From Flaviramulus sp. (GTDB lineage Bacteria > Bacteroidota > Bacteroidia > Flavobacteriales > Flavobacteriaceae), in assembly GCA_030731745.1 (NCBI GenBank), contig JANQTJ010000020.1, forward strand, positions 1 to 64,000: DNA of 64,000 nt. The letters are read 5' to 3'. Shown here in pieces: positions 29,143-37,878 of this stretch; positions within the stretch are counted from its first letter, which is position 1, and each line of letters starts with the position of its first letter. The notes beneath the pieces were generated by a model that saw only the letters and a program-made list of their open reading frames with translations, did not search any database and was not told the DNA's origin. The translations under genes were made by a program, and so were the position numbers.

Positions 29143-29667
29143 ATGAAAAAAGAAGATTGCTTTTACTTAGGTAAAATTGTTAAAAAATATAGTTTTAAAG
29201 GAGAATTACTAATAAAACTAGATACAGACGAACCAGAAATTTATGAAAATTTAGATGCCATGTTTGTTGAAGTTCGAGGCACACTCATCCCTTTCTTTGT
29301 TGAAAGTTCTCAACTACATAAATCTGATTTGTTAAGGGTACAATTTGAAGATGTTTATGAAGAAGCCGATGCCGATGCTTTATTAAAAACCGCCGTTTAT
29401 TTACCTTTAGAATTCTTACCTAAATTAGAAGGTAACAAATTCTATTTTCATGAGGTAATTGGTTTTACCATGTTTGATAAAAATTATGGTGAAGTTGGTA
29501 AAATTGTTAGTATAAATGACTCAACAGCCCAAGCACTATTTGAAGTTGAAAAAGATGAAAAACAAATATTAATACCTATGAATGATGAATTTATAGTAAA
29601 ATTAGATAGAAAATCTAAGACTATTTTAGTTGAAACACCTGAAGGATTAATTGATTTATACCTCTAG
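29143..29667 (+). CDS. rimM: ribosome maturation factor RimM
   Basis: A 174-residue protein of normal RimM length. The N-terminal domain starts DCFYLGKIVKKYSFKGELLIKLDTDEPE, the family signature, and the PRC-barrel domain follows from about residue 95 (FYFHEVIGFTMFD ... ILIPMNDEFIVKLD). RimM binds the 30S head (near S19) and helps process 16S rRNA. Its position after rpsP is conserved in bacteria. The stop codon overlaps the stop of the convergent ferritin-like gene by 4 bases. Confidence 0.95.
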   Translation: MKKEDCFYLGKIVKKYSFKGELLIKLDTDEPEIYENLDAMFVEVRGTLIPFFVESSQLHKSDLLRVQFEDVYEEADADALLKTAVYLPLEFLPKLEGNKFYFHEVIGFTMFDKNYGEVGKIVSINDSTAQALFEVEKDEKQILIPMNDEFIVKLDRKSKTILVETPEGLIDLYL

Positions 29668-30128
29668 AAAGAAACAATATTTTTAGCAAATAAATCTTTA
29701 TGAACTTCTATAGAGTACAACGATTTTACAAGCATGTCTTTTTGGCTTTTTATTGAAGACTCTATTTCTTCAGAAAATTCATAGTTATTAAGAATCTTTT
29801 GATACTTTTCAATATCAGCTAATTTTAGTCTCCCTATTTCTGTTAACAATAATTGTTCGTTCTTGGAAGCTATAATCTTTTTAATATTAGAACTTAACTT
29901 ATGATTAGCCACAAAAGAATCTTCAGGATAGGAAGGTACACCTCCTTTTTGTCTTATAGCAGAATCTAACAACCGGATAATTTGATTTCTTTCATGACCA
30001 GATACTCGAAAAAAATTTTTTAAAACTGAATTATTAACACGCTCAAGCGCTTGTAAAAATATTTTCTCAGATTCGAAATTTAGAGTAAGTAATTCGTTTA
30101 AGTAGGCAACAGTTTTTTTTGGTTTTTT
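29664..30128 (-). CDS. DUF2383-like (ferritin-like four-helix) protein
   Basis: About 154 residues, nearly all helical. It resembles the PA2169/DUF2383 family: TVAYLNELLTLNFESEKIF near the start and later helices with HERNQIIRLL, KNEQLLLTEIGRLKLADIEKY and a final SLYSIEVHKDLF. I chose the ATG at 30128 because family members begin just before the KTVAYLNELL helix; an in-frame ATG at 30161 would add 11 residues. Members may be stress-related ferritin-like proteins, but no full set of iron ligands is clear here. It is convergent with rimM, with a 4-base overlap. Confidence 0.65.
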   Translation of the reverse strand, partial: KKPKKTVAYLNELLTLNFESEKIFLQALERVNNSVLKNFFRVSGHERNQIIRLLDSAIRQKGGVPSYPEDSFVANHKLSSNIKKIIASKNEQLLLTEIGRLKLADIEKYQKILNNYEFSEEIESSIKSQKDMLVKSLYSIEVHKDLFAKNIVSF

Positions 30129-30310
30129 CATGTTTTTTTTGGTTAAAATTTGGGGATTCAAGAAAACTGATTAAAAGCTAAAAATAACGATAAAAAACAA
30201 TATTGATTATGTTGTATCAAAATTTTATTACAAATTCTTTAGCTAATTTAACAAAAAAAATGTTATTAACAAAAAAAGAGTGATATTAACAATCTAGTTT
30301 TCGAAACAAA

Positions 30311-31027
30311 ATGACCATTCATCGATTTAATTTTAAAAAATTTCAAGTAAACCAAGACAAGTGTGCCATGAAAATTGGTACAGATGGCGTTTTATTAGGC
30401 GCATGGGCATCATTAGATAAAAACCCTTTTTCAATTTTAGATATAGGGGCTGGTACTGGTGTTTTATCTCTTATGATAGCACAGAGAAGCTATGCCGAAA
30501 TTATAGATGCTATTGAGATAGATGACAACGCATATGAACAATGTGTAGAAAATTTTGAACAATCGCCTTGGGCGGATAGATTATTTTGTTATCATGCTTC
30601 GCTTGAAGAATTTGCAGAAGAAATAGAAGATAAATATGATTTAATAATTTGTAATCCGCCTTTTTATTCAGAAAATTATAAAACTGAAAATCCACAAAGA
30701 GATCTAGCACGATTCCAAGACGCTATGCCTTTCAACCAACTTTTGGAAAGTGTTTCAAAGTTACTTTCATCCAATGGGAATTTTTCAGTAGTTATTCCTT
30801 TCAAAGAAAAAGATAAATTCTTTGAATTGGCTAAAACTAATAATTTGTTTCCCAATAAATTATTACATGTAAGAGGAACTCCATTATCAGAAATAAAAAG
30901 ATGTTTGATTATGTTTTCTTTTGAAGAAAAGAAATTAGATATCAATGAATTAGTTATTGAAAATTCTCGACATAAGTATACCGATGATTACAGAGAATTG
31001 ACAAAAAAATTCTACATAAAAATGTAA
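30311..31027 (+). CDS. trmN6: tRNA1(Val) (adenine(37)-N6)-methyltransferase
   Basis: A 238-residue Rossmann methyltransferase. The SAM motif is ILDIGAGTGVLSLMIAQR (about residues 42-59) and the amino-methylation motif is IICNPPFY (about 113-120), the N-P-P-F form typical of YfiC/TrmN6. The N-terminal CAMKIGTDGVLLGAW segment is also family-typical. It should methylate N6 of adenine 37 in tRNA1Val. It appears monocistronic, divergent from the DUF2383-like gene. Confidence 0.9.
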   Translation: MTIHRFNFKKFQVNQDKCAMKIGTDGVLLGAWASLDKNPFSILDIGAGTGVLSLMIAQRSYAEIIDAIEIDDNAYEQCVENFEQSPWADRLFCYHASLEEFAEEIEDKYDLIICNPPFYSENYKTENPQRDLARFQDAMPFNQLLESVSKLLSSNGNFSVVIPFKEKDKFFELAKTNNLFPNKLLHVRGTPLSEIKRCLIMFSFEEKKLDINELVIENSRHKYTDDYRELTKKFYIKM

Positions 31028-31092
31028 TAAATTCTAAAACAAGAAAATTACTTAATTCTTAAAAAAACATCTATTTTATCTATTATTTTCAA

Positions 31093-31100
31093 TAAATTTG
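31093..31100 (+). promoter_or_regulatory. probable -7 promoter element of the acyl-CoA dehydrogenase gene
   Basis: TAAATTTG fits TAnnTTTG, 27 bases before the start codon. I see no TTG at the usual distance. Confidence 0.45.
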
Positions 31101-31127
31101 CAACAACACTGAATAAAATTAAATTTT

Positions 31128-32306
31128 ATGAAGCCAGATTTATTTGAAGCTCCAGATTATTACAATTTAGATGAGCTTTTAACCGAAGAGCATAAATTAG
31201 TCAGAAACGCATCTCGAGATTGGGTAAAACGTGAAGTATCACCAATTATTGAAGCATACGCTCAAAAAGCTGAATTCCCTAGCCAAATTATAAATGGCTT
31301 AGCAGAAATTGGTGCTTTTGGTCCATACATTCCCATGGAATACGGTGGTGCTGGTTTAGATCAGATTTCTTATGGCTTGATTATGCAAGAAATTGAGCGT
31401 GGAGACAGCGGAGTTCGAAGTACTGCATCTGTGCAATCAAGTTTAGTTATGTACCCTATTTGGAAATATGGCAATGAAGCACAACGTCAAAAATTTTTAC
31501 CAAAATTGGCAAGTGGAGAATGGATGGGATGTTTTGGTTTAACAGAACCCGACCATGGTAGCAACCCAGGTGATATGGTAACAAACTTTAAAGATAAAGG
31601 CGACCACTACTTATTAAATGGTGCTAAAATGTGGATAAGCAATGCACCATTTGCACAAGTGGCTGTGGTTTGGGCAAAAGATGAAAGTGGACGTATTCAT
31701 GGTTTAATTGTTGAACGTGGTTTGGAAGGATTTTCAACTCCAGAAACTCATAATAAATGGTCTCTTCGTGCTAGCTCTACGGGAGAACTTATTTTTGACA
31801 ACGTAAAAGTACCTAAAGAAAATTTACTGCCTAATAAATCTGGTTTGGGCGCACCTCTTGGTTGTTTAGATTCTGCGCGTTTCGGCATTGCATGGGGAGC
31901 AATAGGTGCTGCTATGGATTGTTACGATACGGCACTTCGTTATAGTAAAGAACGTATGCAATTTGGTAAACCTATCGGACAATTTCAGCTTCAGCAAAAA
32001 AAACTTGCTGAAATGATTACCGAAATCACAAAAGCACAACTTTTAGCTTGGAGATTGGGTGTTATGCGTGAAAACGGAACTGCAACATCAGCACAAATAT
32101 CAATGGCAAAACGAAATAATGTTGATATGGCTATAAATATAGCACGTGACGCTAGACAAATTTTAGGAGGTATGGGCATCACAGGAGAATATAGTATCAT
32201 GCGACACTCAATGAATTTAGAAAGTGTCATTACTTATGAAGGAACCCATGACATTCACTTACTAATAACTGGTCTAGACATTACTGGATTAAATGCTTTT
32301 AAATAA
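31128..32306 (+). CDS. acyl-CoA dehydrogenase, glutaryl-CoA dehydrogenase-like
   Basis: A 392-residue flavoprotein of standard length. Visible are the FAD-binding CFGLTEPDHGSNPGDM segment, MWISNAPFAQVAVVWAK, RYSKERMQFGKPIGQFQ and QILGGMGITGEY. The catalytic base is Glu371 in TYEGTHDIH, the position used in glutaryl-CoA and short- and medium-chain enzymes. DSGVRSTASVQSSLVM is characteristic of glutaryl-CoA dehydrogenases, which oxidise and decarboxylate glutaryl-CoA to crotonyl-CoA in lysine and tryptophan breakdown. The substrate remains an inference. The following gene starts 16 bases downstream and could be co-transcribed. Confidence 0.9.
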   Translation: MKPDLFEAPDYYNLDELLTEEHKLVRNASRDWVKREVSPIIEAYAQKAEFPSQIINGLAEIGAFGPYIPMEYGGAGLDQISYGLIMQEIERGDSGVRSTASVQSSLVMYPIWKYGNEAQRQKFLPKLASGEWMGCFGLTEPDHGSNPGDMVTNFKDKGDHYLLNGAKMWISNAPFAQVAVVWAKDESGRIHGLIVERGLEGFSTPETHNKWSLRASSTGELIFDNVKVPKENLLPNKSGLGAPLGCLDSARFGIAWGAIGAAMDCYDTALRYSKERMQFGKPIGQFQLQQKKLAEMITEITKAQLLAWRLGVMRENGTATSAQISMAKRNNVDMAINIARDARQILGGMGITGEYSIMRHSMNLESVITYEGTHDIHLLITGLDITGLNAFK

Positions 32307-32322
32307 TATATTAACACTCCTA

Positions 32323-33054
32323 ATGAAAAAGATTTTTTATTTATTTATAGGTTTGATTGTTATGAGTTTTAATTGTAGTAGTGACCAACAAGCGACTCTA
32401 CAAAAAGAATCAAATGAAGAAAATCTAGATCTGAATCTTGAAGTTAGTACTACTCTAAATATATTATCATTAGGTGATAGTTACACTATTGGAGAAAGTG
32501 TTTGTGAAACCTGTAGATTTCCAGAACAGTTAAAAGACAGCTTGATTAAAAATTTTCAAACTGAAAAAAGTTTTGTGTTGAAAGTGATTGCTAAAACCGG
32601 ATGGACAACCACTAATTTAATCAATACCATAGCATCTGAAAACCTAGAAATCAACTACGATTTGGCTACGCTTCTTATTGGGGTAAATAATCAATATCAA
32701 AAAAAACCTTTTTCAATTTATGAAACTGAATTTCCTAGACTAGTAAATATTGCGATAAGTAAATTAAAAGGAAATAAAAATAATCTTATAGTGATATCTA
32801 TTCCTGATTATGCGTTTACACCATTTGGACAGGAAAATGAAAATATATCTAAAGAAATAGACCTTTATAATGCATTTGCTGAAAACTATTGCTTGATGAA
32901 TAATATTACTTACATCAATATTACAGATATTACCAGAATGGGACTCAATAATACTGATTTAGTTGCTTCGGACGGATTACATCCATCAAAACTAGCTTAT
33001 AATAAATTTGTTGAGCGGATACTTCCTTTTGCTGTTGAAAAGCTAAAAAATTAA
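32323..33054 (+). CDS. SGNH/GDSL hydrolase lipoprotein
   Basis: I chose the ATG at 32323, which opens a lipoprotein signal (MKKIFYLFIGLIVMSFNC with lipid-bearing Cys); an ATG at 32293 would overlap the upstream gene. The mature protein is an SGNH hydrolase: block I ILSLGDSYTIGE with the nucleophilic Ser, block III LLIGVNNQYQ with the Asn, and block V DGLHPS with the catalytic Asp-His pair. CETCRFPEQL, with two cysteines, follows block I. Such enzymes are lipases or carbohydrate esterases; the substrate is unknown. Its place in the outer envelope suggests lipid or polysaccharide deacylation. Confidence 0.88.
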   Translation: MKKIFYLFIGLIVMSFNCSSDQQATLQKESNEENLDLNLEVSTTLNILSLGDSYTIGESVCETCRFPEQLKDSLIKNFQTEKSFVLKVIAKTGWTTTNLINTIASENLEINYDLATLLIGVNNQYQKKPFSIYETEFPRLVNIAISKLKGNKNNLIVISIPDYAFTPFGQENENISKEIDLYNAFAENYCLMNNITYINITDITRMGLNNTDLVASDGLHPSKLAYNKFVERILPFAVEKLKN

Positions 33055-33114
33055 ATCTTACTCTGACCTTATTTTTTCGTTTTTTAAAAATTCTTTTTTG
33101 CTTACATTTACCTT

Positions 33115-34023
33115 ATGCTATCATCAAAAAAAAGATTAGATAACGCTTATAAAACTGCTAAAATCATTGCTTTTGATGATGCTAGCAAGTTTATACTTTT
33201 TAGTGATTGTCATAGAGGTGATAACAGTTTTGCTGATGACTTTGCTAACAACCGAAATATATATTTTCATGCTTTAAAACATTATTATAACGAAGGTTTT
33301 CAATATTGTGAAATTGGTGATGGTGATGAACTTTGGGAAAATCTATCATTCGAATCTATCTTTTTTGCTCATAAGAATGTTTATTCGCTTATGAAACAAT
33401 TTCATGATGAAAAACGCTTGCATATGATTTGGGGAAACCACGATATGGTTTATAGAAACTCTGAATATGTTAAGAAACATTTATCTACCTATTTCGACCC
33501 AAAAACAGGAGAGGATAAAGAATTGTTTAAAGACATCAAGTATCATGAGGGTATTATTTTAAAACATTCAGTTACAAATCAAGAAGTTTTTTTAACACAC
33601 GGTCACCAAGCAGATTGGTGGAATTTTTTGTTTTGGAAATGGAGCAGATTTTTGGTTAGAATACTCTGGAAACCTCTAAATGTTATGGGAATTGCAGACC
33701 CAACGAGTCCTGCAAAAAACTATAAAGAATTAATAAAAGTAGAACGCAGAACCAAAAAATGGATTTCTGAAAATAATAATTTAGTAACTATTGTTGGCCA
33801 TACCCACAGACCACGCTTTCCCGAGCCTGGTGACATACCTTTTTTTAATGATGGAAGCTGCGTACATCCAAGAAGTATAACAGGAATTGAGATTCAAAAA
33901 GGAGAAATATCATTAATAAAATGGCAAATTGAAACAAATGAAGACGGTTTTTTACAAATAGTTAGAATACCTTTAGAGGGTCCTGAAAAAATAATTTATT
34001 ATAAAACTAACCAAATTAAATAA
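33115..34023 (+). CDS. calcineurin-like metallophosphoesterase
   Basis: A 302-residue protein with all five metal-binding blocks: SDCHRGD (D-x-H), EIGDGDELW (G-D), MIWGNHDM (G-N-H-D), LTHGHQAD (G-H) and VGHTHRP (G-H-x-H). No signal peptide is seen. It resembles UDP-2,3-diacylglucosamine hydrolase (LpxH) in its general plan, including a tryptophan-rich segment (HQADWWNFLFWKWSRF), but the family assignment is not firm; another phosphodiesterase is possible. It lies in its own transcript between the lipoprotein and the convergent ferredoxin. Confidence 0.85.
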   Translation: MLSSKKRLDNAYKTAKIIAFDDASKFILFSDCHRGDNSFADDFANNRNIYFHALKHYYNEGFQYCEIGDGDELWENLSFESIFFAHKNVYSLMKQFHDEKRLHMIWGNHDMVYRNSEYVKKHLSTYFDPKTGEDKELFKDIKYHEGIILKHSVTNQEVFLTHGHQADWWNFLFWKWSRFLVRILWKPLNVMGIADPTSPAKNYKELIKVERRTKKWISENNNLVTIVGHTHRPRFPEPGDIPFFNDGSCVHPRSITGIEIQKGEISLIKWQIETNEDGFLQIVRIPLEGPEKIIYYKTNQIK

Positions 34024-34033
34024 ACCCAATATA

Positions 34034-34360
34034 TTAACTTTCTGGAGCCAATTCTACCTCAAGACCTTCCATTTCTGGAGTCATTTGGATTTGACATCCT
34101 AAACGACTATTATATTTAACATCAAAAGCTTCAGATAACATCGCCTCTTCATCATCGCTCATTTCTGGCAACTCCGTATCACTCAATACATAACATTGAC
34201 AAGAGGCACACATAGCCATCCCGCCACAAACACCAATGGTGCCTTCTGGAGCTAATTCGTAAGAACGCACTACTTCCATAAGATTCATAGCCATATCTGT
34301 AGGAGCTATAACTTCATGTATTATACCTTCTCTATCTGTTATTTTAATATTAATATCCGT
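34034..34360 (-). CDS. 2Fe-2S ferredoxin, adrenodoxin type
   Basis: About 108 residues. The cluster ligands read C-G-G-M-A-M-C-A-S-C (the CxxxxxCxxC pattern), with a fourth cysteine in RLGCQIQMTPEMEGL. I chose the ATG at 34360 (MTDINIKITDREG) because the beta-grasp fold starts there; the longer frame from 34393 adds 11 hydrophobic residues with no family match. The acidic surface (DTELPEMSDDEEAML) suits binding to a reductase. The neighbours Nfu and Mrp on the same strand make a role as electron donor in Fe-S cluster assembly likely, although a 174-base gap separates them. Confidence 0.9.
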   Translation of the reverse strand, partial: TDINIKITDREGIIHEVIAPTDMAMNLMEVVRSYELAPEGTIGVCGGMAMCASCQCYVLSDTELPEMSDDEEAMLSEAFDVKYNSRLGCQIQMTPEMEGLEVELAPES

Positions 34361-34567
34361 CATTGCATAAGTTTTGTTAATAAATAAAATCACACATTAT
34401 TTACACTACAAATTTAATAGTTGTGCAACTATTTTTAAGCTAATTTTTGTGAGAATTCGATAGGAAACAAAAAAAATAAGGAATCATTAAAATTATTTAA
34501 CTATGAGATTACTTAATTTATTAGAAAGATATATTATTTAATACTTTATCAGTGTTTTGATTGTATT

Positions 34568-34810
34568 TTATAATTCCACATTTAACACTTGCTCTATTTG
34601 AGGAGCATATTTTTTTATGGTCATTTCAACACCAGATTTTAGAGTCATTTGATTTACACTACAACCCACACATGCACCTTGAAGTTGAACTTTTACTAAT
34701 TTATCATCTTCAATAGATAATAATGAAATATCACCACCATCACTTTGTAAAAAAGGACGAATTTCGTCTAAAGCTTTTTCAATATTAATTCTTAACTCTT
34801 CTGTTGTCAT
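34568..34810 (-). CDS. NifU C-terminal-domain iron-sulphur scaffold (Nfu)
   Basis: An 80-residue protein consisting only of the Nfu domain: RPFLQSDGGDISLLSI near the start and the cluster-binding ACVGCSVNQMTLKSGVE with the CxxC pair. It accepts and passes on 4Fe-4S clusters. It starts 3 bases after the mrp stop and is certainly in the same operon; pairing Mrp with Nfu strengthens both assignments. Confidence 0.95.
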   Translation of the reverse strand: MTTEELRINIEKALDEIRPFLQSDGGDISLLSIEDDKLVKVQLQGACVGCSVNQMTLKSGVEMTIKKYAPQIEQVLNVEL

Positions 34811-34813
34811 AAC

Positions 34814-35950
34814 TTATTTTTTAACGGCTGAACAACCTGCCATGGTAGTTATTTTAATAGCTTCAGTTGGTGGTAAATTATCATTTCTTAATACAACTTC
34901 TTGAACAACATTTTGAGTTAGTTTTTCAAAGGCCTTCTCTAACTGGGTAGCCGTTTGTAAAGCTGCTGGACGACCAATATCTCCTGCTTCTCTGATACTT
35001 TGCACTAAAGGTATCTCACCTAAAAATGGTACTTGCAAATCTTCAGCTAAATTTTTAGCACCTTCTTTACCAAATATGTAATATTTATTTTCCGGTAATT
35101 CCGCAGGTGTAAAATAAGCCATATTTTCTATAATTCCTAAAACAGGAACATTAATACTTTCTTGTTGAAACATGGCTACACCCTTTTTAGCATCAGCTAA
35201 AGCCACATTTTGTGGTGTGCTAACTACAACAGCACCTGTAATAGGAAGCGACTGCATGATACTTAAATGTATATCTCCAGTACCCGGTGGTAAATCAATT
35301 AACATAAAATCGAGTTCGCCCCAATTTGCATCAAAAATCATTTGATTTAGAGCTTTAGCTGCCATAGGACCACGCCAAACAACTGCTTGATTAGGTTGAG
35401 TAAAAAAACCTATTGATAATATTTTTACTCCGTAATTTTCAACAGGTTTCATTTTAGATTTTCCGGCAACGTTTACAGCTAAAGGCTTTTCAGCTTCAAC
35501 ATCAAACATGATTGGAATAGAAGGGCCATAAATATCAGCATCTAAAACACCTACTTTAAAGCCCATTTTGGCTAATGTTACTGCTAAATTTGCCGTAACA
35601 GTAGATTTACCTACACCACCTTTACCAGAAGCAACTGCTACAATATTTTGAATTCCCGGAATAGAATTTCCTTTTATAACGTTTACTTTAGGTTTTAAAG
35701 GTGCATCAACTTTAACATTAACTGTAATTTTAGCCTTTTCGTAAACATGCTCGTGTATGGTTTTTAAAATATCGACCTCTGTGCGTTTTTTAGCTTGTAA
35801 ACTCGGGTTTTTAATAGTAATATCTACAATTACTTCATCACCAAAAGTTACTACATTTTTAACAGCGCCACTTTCAACCATATTTTGACCTTCACCAGGA
35901 ACTGTAATGTTTTCTAACGCTTTAAATATCTCTTGTTTGTTTAATTTCAT
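34814..35950 (-). CDS. apbC: Mrp/NBP35-family iron-sulphur cluster carrier ATPase
   Basis: A 378-residue protein. Residues 1-90 are a MIP18/DUF59 domain. The P-loop ATPase follows, with the deviant Walker A VASGKGGVGKSTVTANLA (about residues 107-124), VLDADIYGPSIP, and LIDLPPGTGDIHLS. The C-terminus carries a lone CSA motif (MAGCSAVKK) rather than a CxxC. The product moves Fe-S clusters to target proteins. Nfu lies immediately downstream. Confidence 0.95.
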   Translation of the reverse strand: MKLNKQEIFKALENITVPGEGQNMVESGAVKNVVTFGDEVIVDITIKNPSLQAKKRTEVDILKTIHEHVYEKAKITVNVKVDAPLKPKVNVIKGNSIPGIQNIVAVASGKGGVGKSTVTANLAVTLAKMGFKVGVLDADIYGPSIPIMFDVEAEKPLAVNVAGKSKMKPVENYGVKILSIGFFTQPNQAVVWRGPMAAKALNQMIFDANWGELDFMLIDLPPGTGDIHLSIMQSLPITGAVVVSTPQNVALADAKKGVAMFQQESINVPVLGIIENMAYFTPAELPENKYYIFGKEGAKNLAEDLQVPFLGEIPLVQSIREAGDIGRPAALQTATQLEKAFEKLTQNVVQEVVLRNDNLPPTEAIKITTMAGCSAVKK

Positions 35951-35978
35951 TTCTTCTATTAAGAATCATTCTAAAATG

Positions 35979-35986
35979 CAAATATA
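35979..35986 (-). promoter_or_regulatory. probable -7 promoter element of the mrp-nfu operon
   Basis: TATATTTG on the minus strand, 28 bases upstream of the mrp start codon, is an exact match to TAnnTTTG. No clear -33 box. Confidence 0.5.
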
Positions 35987-36051
35987 CAGTGAATTGTTTA
36001 GAAACTAAAGTCCTTTTTTTAAAAATGATTTGTGTATTAAAGCTGTAACTA

Positions 36052-36381
36052 TTATAACTCATTAGAAGGATCCCAAAATACAGTTTCAAAGTTTTGAATT
36101 TGATTGTCTACAATTTCTATACCTTCATTTTCTAAAAGTTGTTGCATAAGATTTGTACCCGCAAAATGATGTTTACCAGTAAGAAGGCCTTTTCGATTTA
36201 CAACTCTGTGCGCTGGTATATGTTTGTTGTGAGAACAATTCATGGCGTAACCTACTATTCTAGCACTACGGACTGCTCCTAAGTATTTTGCAATAGCACC
36301 ATAACTGGTAACTTTTCCATAAGGAATTTGATTTGCTACTTCATAAACTTTATCAAAAAAACTGTTTGATTCTTTTTCCAA
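36052..36381 (-). CDS. alkyltransferase-like protein (catalytically dead MGMT homologue)
   Basis: A 109-residue protein matching the DNA-binding domain of O6-alkylguanine-DNA alkyltransferase: IPYGKVTSYGAIAKYLGAVRSARIVGYAMN. The catalytic P-C-H-R motif reads PAHRVV with Ala57 in place of the nucleophilic Cys, the mark of ATL proteins, which bind O6-alkylguanine and hand the lesion to nucleotide excision repair. It lacks the MGMT N-terminal domain. It starts 1 base after the LysE-family gene stop and is the last gene of the trmB-lysE-ATL set. It cannot transfer alkyl groups itself. Confidence 0.92.
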   Translation of the reverse strand: MEKESNSFFDKVYEVANQIPYGKVTSYGAIAKYLGAVRSARIVGYAMNCSHNKHIPAHRVVNRKGLLTGKHHFAGTNLMQQLLENEGIEIVDNQIQNFETVFWDPSNEL

Positions 36382-36382
36382 T

Positions 36383-37012
36383 TTAAAGCTCTTTAATAAT
36401 ATTTATCAGGGTAATAATAGCTATAATCCCAGTGATAGAGCCTATCACATAATTCATATTTTTTTGAGAAGTAAATGATTTTCCTTTTATTTTTTCAAAA
36501 AAGAATATATATGTGTATAACGTTACAAAGGTACCCATAGCAGCTCCAGAAACATAAGATATAATGCTTATTTGATTAAAATCTAACCAACCAAAAGAAG
36601 CTAATGTAATTGTCATATATGCTTGATAAGGAATAGGAAATACATTTATTGCAGACAAAAACATCCCTTGAAAAAAACGACTATGTTTACTTTTCATTTT
36701 AGGCTGTAATTGTTGTTGAGGCTTAGACTTTGATATGAATAAAAAGTAAATAGTTATTAAAATAAAAATGATAAAGGCAACCCTTTGAAGAATATCTACA
36801 ACTTCTGGATGCATGCTTAAATATCTAGCAAAAATTGCTGCTAAATACGTTTGTGCAATTACAATAACACAAACGCCTATAGAAAACATAACACCTCTTA
36901 CATGACCTTCTTTTAAGCTTATTTTTGCAGCTGTCATGTTTAATAACCCTGGTGGAATAACACCAATGAGAGCTATTACTAAGCCTAAAAAAAAGATAAA
37001 AGTTATATCCAC
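36383..37012 (-). CDS. LysE-family inner-membrane exporter
   Basis: A 209-residue hydrophobic protein with about six membrane helices. The N-terminal GVIPPGLLNMTAAKISLKEG segment is the LysE/RhtB signature (P-G-P/L-N plus the basic loop), and a second half repeats the fold around FPIPYQAYMTITLA. Family members export amino acids; the substrate cannot be read from sequence. A linker with KSKPQQQLQPKMKSKHSRFF is cytoplasmic. It starts 3 bases after the trmB stop. Confidence 0.88.
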   Translation of the reverse strand: MDITFIFFLGLVIALIGVIPPGLLNMTAAKISLKEGHVRGVMFSIGVCVIVIAQTYLAAIFARYLSMHPEVVDILQRVAFIIFILITIYFLFISKSKPQQQLQPKMKSKHSRFFQGMFLSAINVFPIPYQAYMTITLASFGWLDFNQISIISYVSGAAMGTFVTLYTYIFFFEKIKGKSFTSQKNMNYVIGSITGIIAIITLINIIKEL

Positions 37013-37015
37013 TAA

Positions 37016-37690
37016 TTATTTTATTTTGAACCTAATATACGTAATTGGTTTATTTTTTTCTAAATATTGCGATTCGTAAAAGGTCTGAATGCTTGTTACT
37101 TCCTCTGGACTTCCTTCTTGTTTATATACATTATGATTAGCATAAAGTACTTCATGCCCAGCGCCATGTAACAAGCCTAATGTATAACCGTGCATAAACT
37201 CACTATCAGTTTTTAAATTAACAACACCCTCTGGCTTTAAAATTTGTTTATACCTTTCAAGAAAAGAGGCATTTGTCATACGATGCTTTGTTCGCTTATA
37301 TTTTATCTGTGGATCTGGGAATGTTATCCAAATTTCATCAACTTCACATGCTTCAAATGCATGATCAATTAGTTCTATCTGAGTTCGTAAAAATGCTACA
37401 TTTGAAATATTTTCTTCTACAGCTGTTTTAGCTCCTCTCCAAAAACGAGCTCCTTTTATATCTATACCAATAAAATTTTTATTTGGATATTTTTGAGCTA
37501 ATGCCACTGAATATTCACCTTTTCCGCAACCTAACTCTAAAACTAAAGGACTGTTATTTTTAAAAACCTCCGTTCGCCAATGCCCTTTTAAATTGAAATT
37601 TGAGTTTACTAGTTCGTCTCGAGTTGGTTGAAATACATTTGAAAAAGTTTCGTTTTCTCTAAATCGTCTAAGTTTATTTTTACTTCCCAC
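37016..37690 (-). CDS. trmB: tRNA (guanine(46)-N7)-methyltransferase
   Basis: A 224-residue methyltransferase. The SAM site is LELGCGKGEYSVALAQKYP (about residues 51-69), followed by FIGIDIKGARFWRGAKTA. The catalytic and tRNA-binding segment EIWITFPDPQIKYKRTKHRMTN is diagnostic for TrmB. It modifies G46 in the variable loop of tRNAs. It is the first gene of a tight three-gene minus-strand operon with the LysE-family and ATL genes. Confidence 0.96.
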   Translation of the reverse strand: MGSKNKLRRFRENETFSNVFQPTRDELVNSNFNLKGHWRTEVFKNNSPLVLELGCGKGEYSVALAQKYPNKNFIGIDIKGARFWRGAKTAVEENISNVAFLRTQIELIDHAFEACEVDEIWITFPDPQIKYKRTKHRMTNASFLERYKQILKPEGVVNLKTDSEFMHGYTLGLLHGAGHEVLYANHNVYKQEGSPEEVTSIQTFYESQYLEKNKPITYIRFKIK

Positions 37691-37783
37691 AGATTATTTG
37701 CTAATAAAAATTTTAATATTTGGTAAAATTAAGGAAATATACGAGAGCTTAGTTATGCTTATCTTTGAAATTACATAAAATCC

Positions 37784-37868
37784 GCGTTAAGGATTGAGCA
37801 ATTGTTGGAGCGCCTCAAAGAGAGCCACTTGCGAAAGCCAGACTACAAAATGAATTTTGGGGTAACGT
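37784..37868 (+). ncRNA. structured 5' element, possibly a Flavo-1-like RNA
   Basis: Order on the plus strand: GCGTTA, AGGATTGAGC, a variable segment around GGAGCGCCTCAAAGAGAGCC, TTGCGAAAGCC, a small hairpin CAAAA-TGAA-TTTTG, then TAACGT. The outer arms GCGTTA and TAACGT pair, including one G-T. The blocks AGGATnGAnGC and GCGnAnAGCC recur in the element after dnaE (22647-22763). It ends 10 bases before the next start codon, so it is probably part of that mRNA leader. Confidence 0.45.
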
Positions 37869-37878
37869 CATAATTAAC

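Noticed and set aside
30510-30945. Minus-strand frames within the trmN6 gene
   Set aside because: They are antisense to a well-conserved methyltransferase and have no start signals or family features.
37751-37878. A small protein gene upstream of the glycosyltransferase
   Set aside because: The stretch has no continuous open frame; the paired blocks shared with the dnaE 3' element explain it better as structured RNA.
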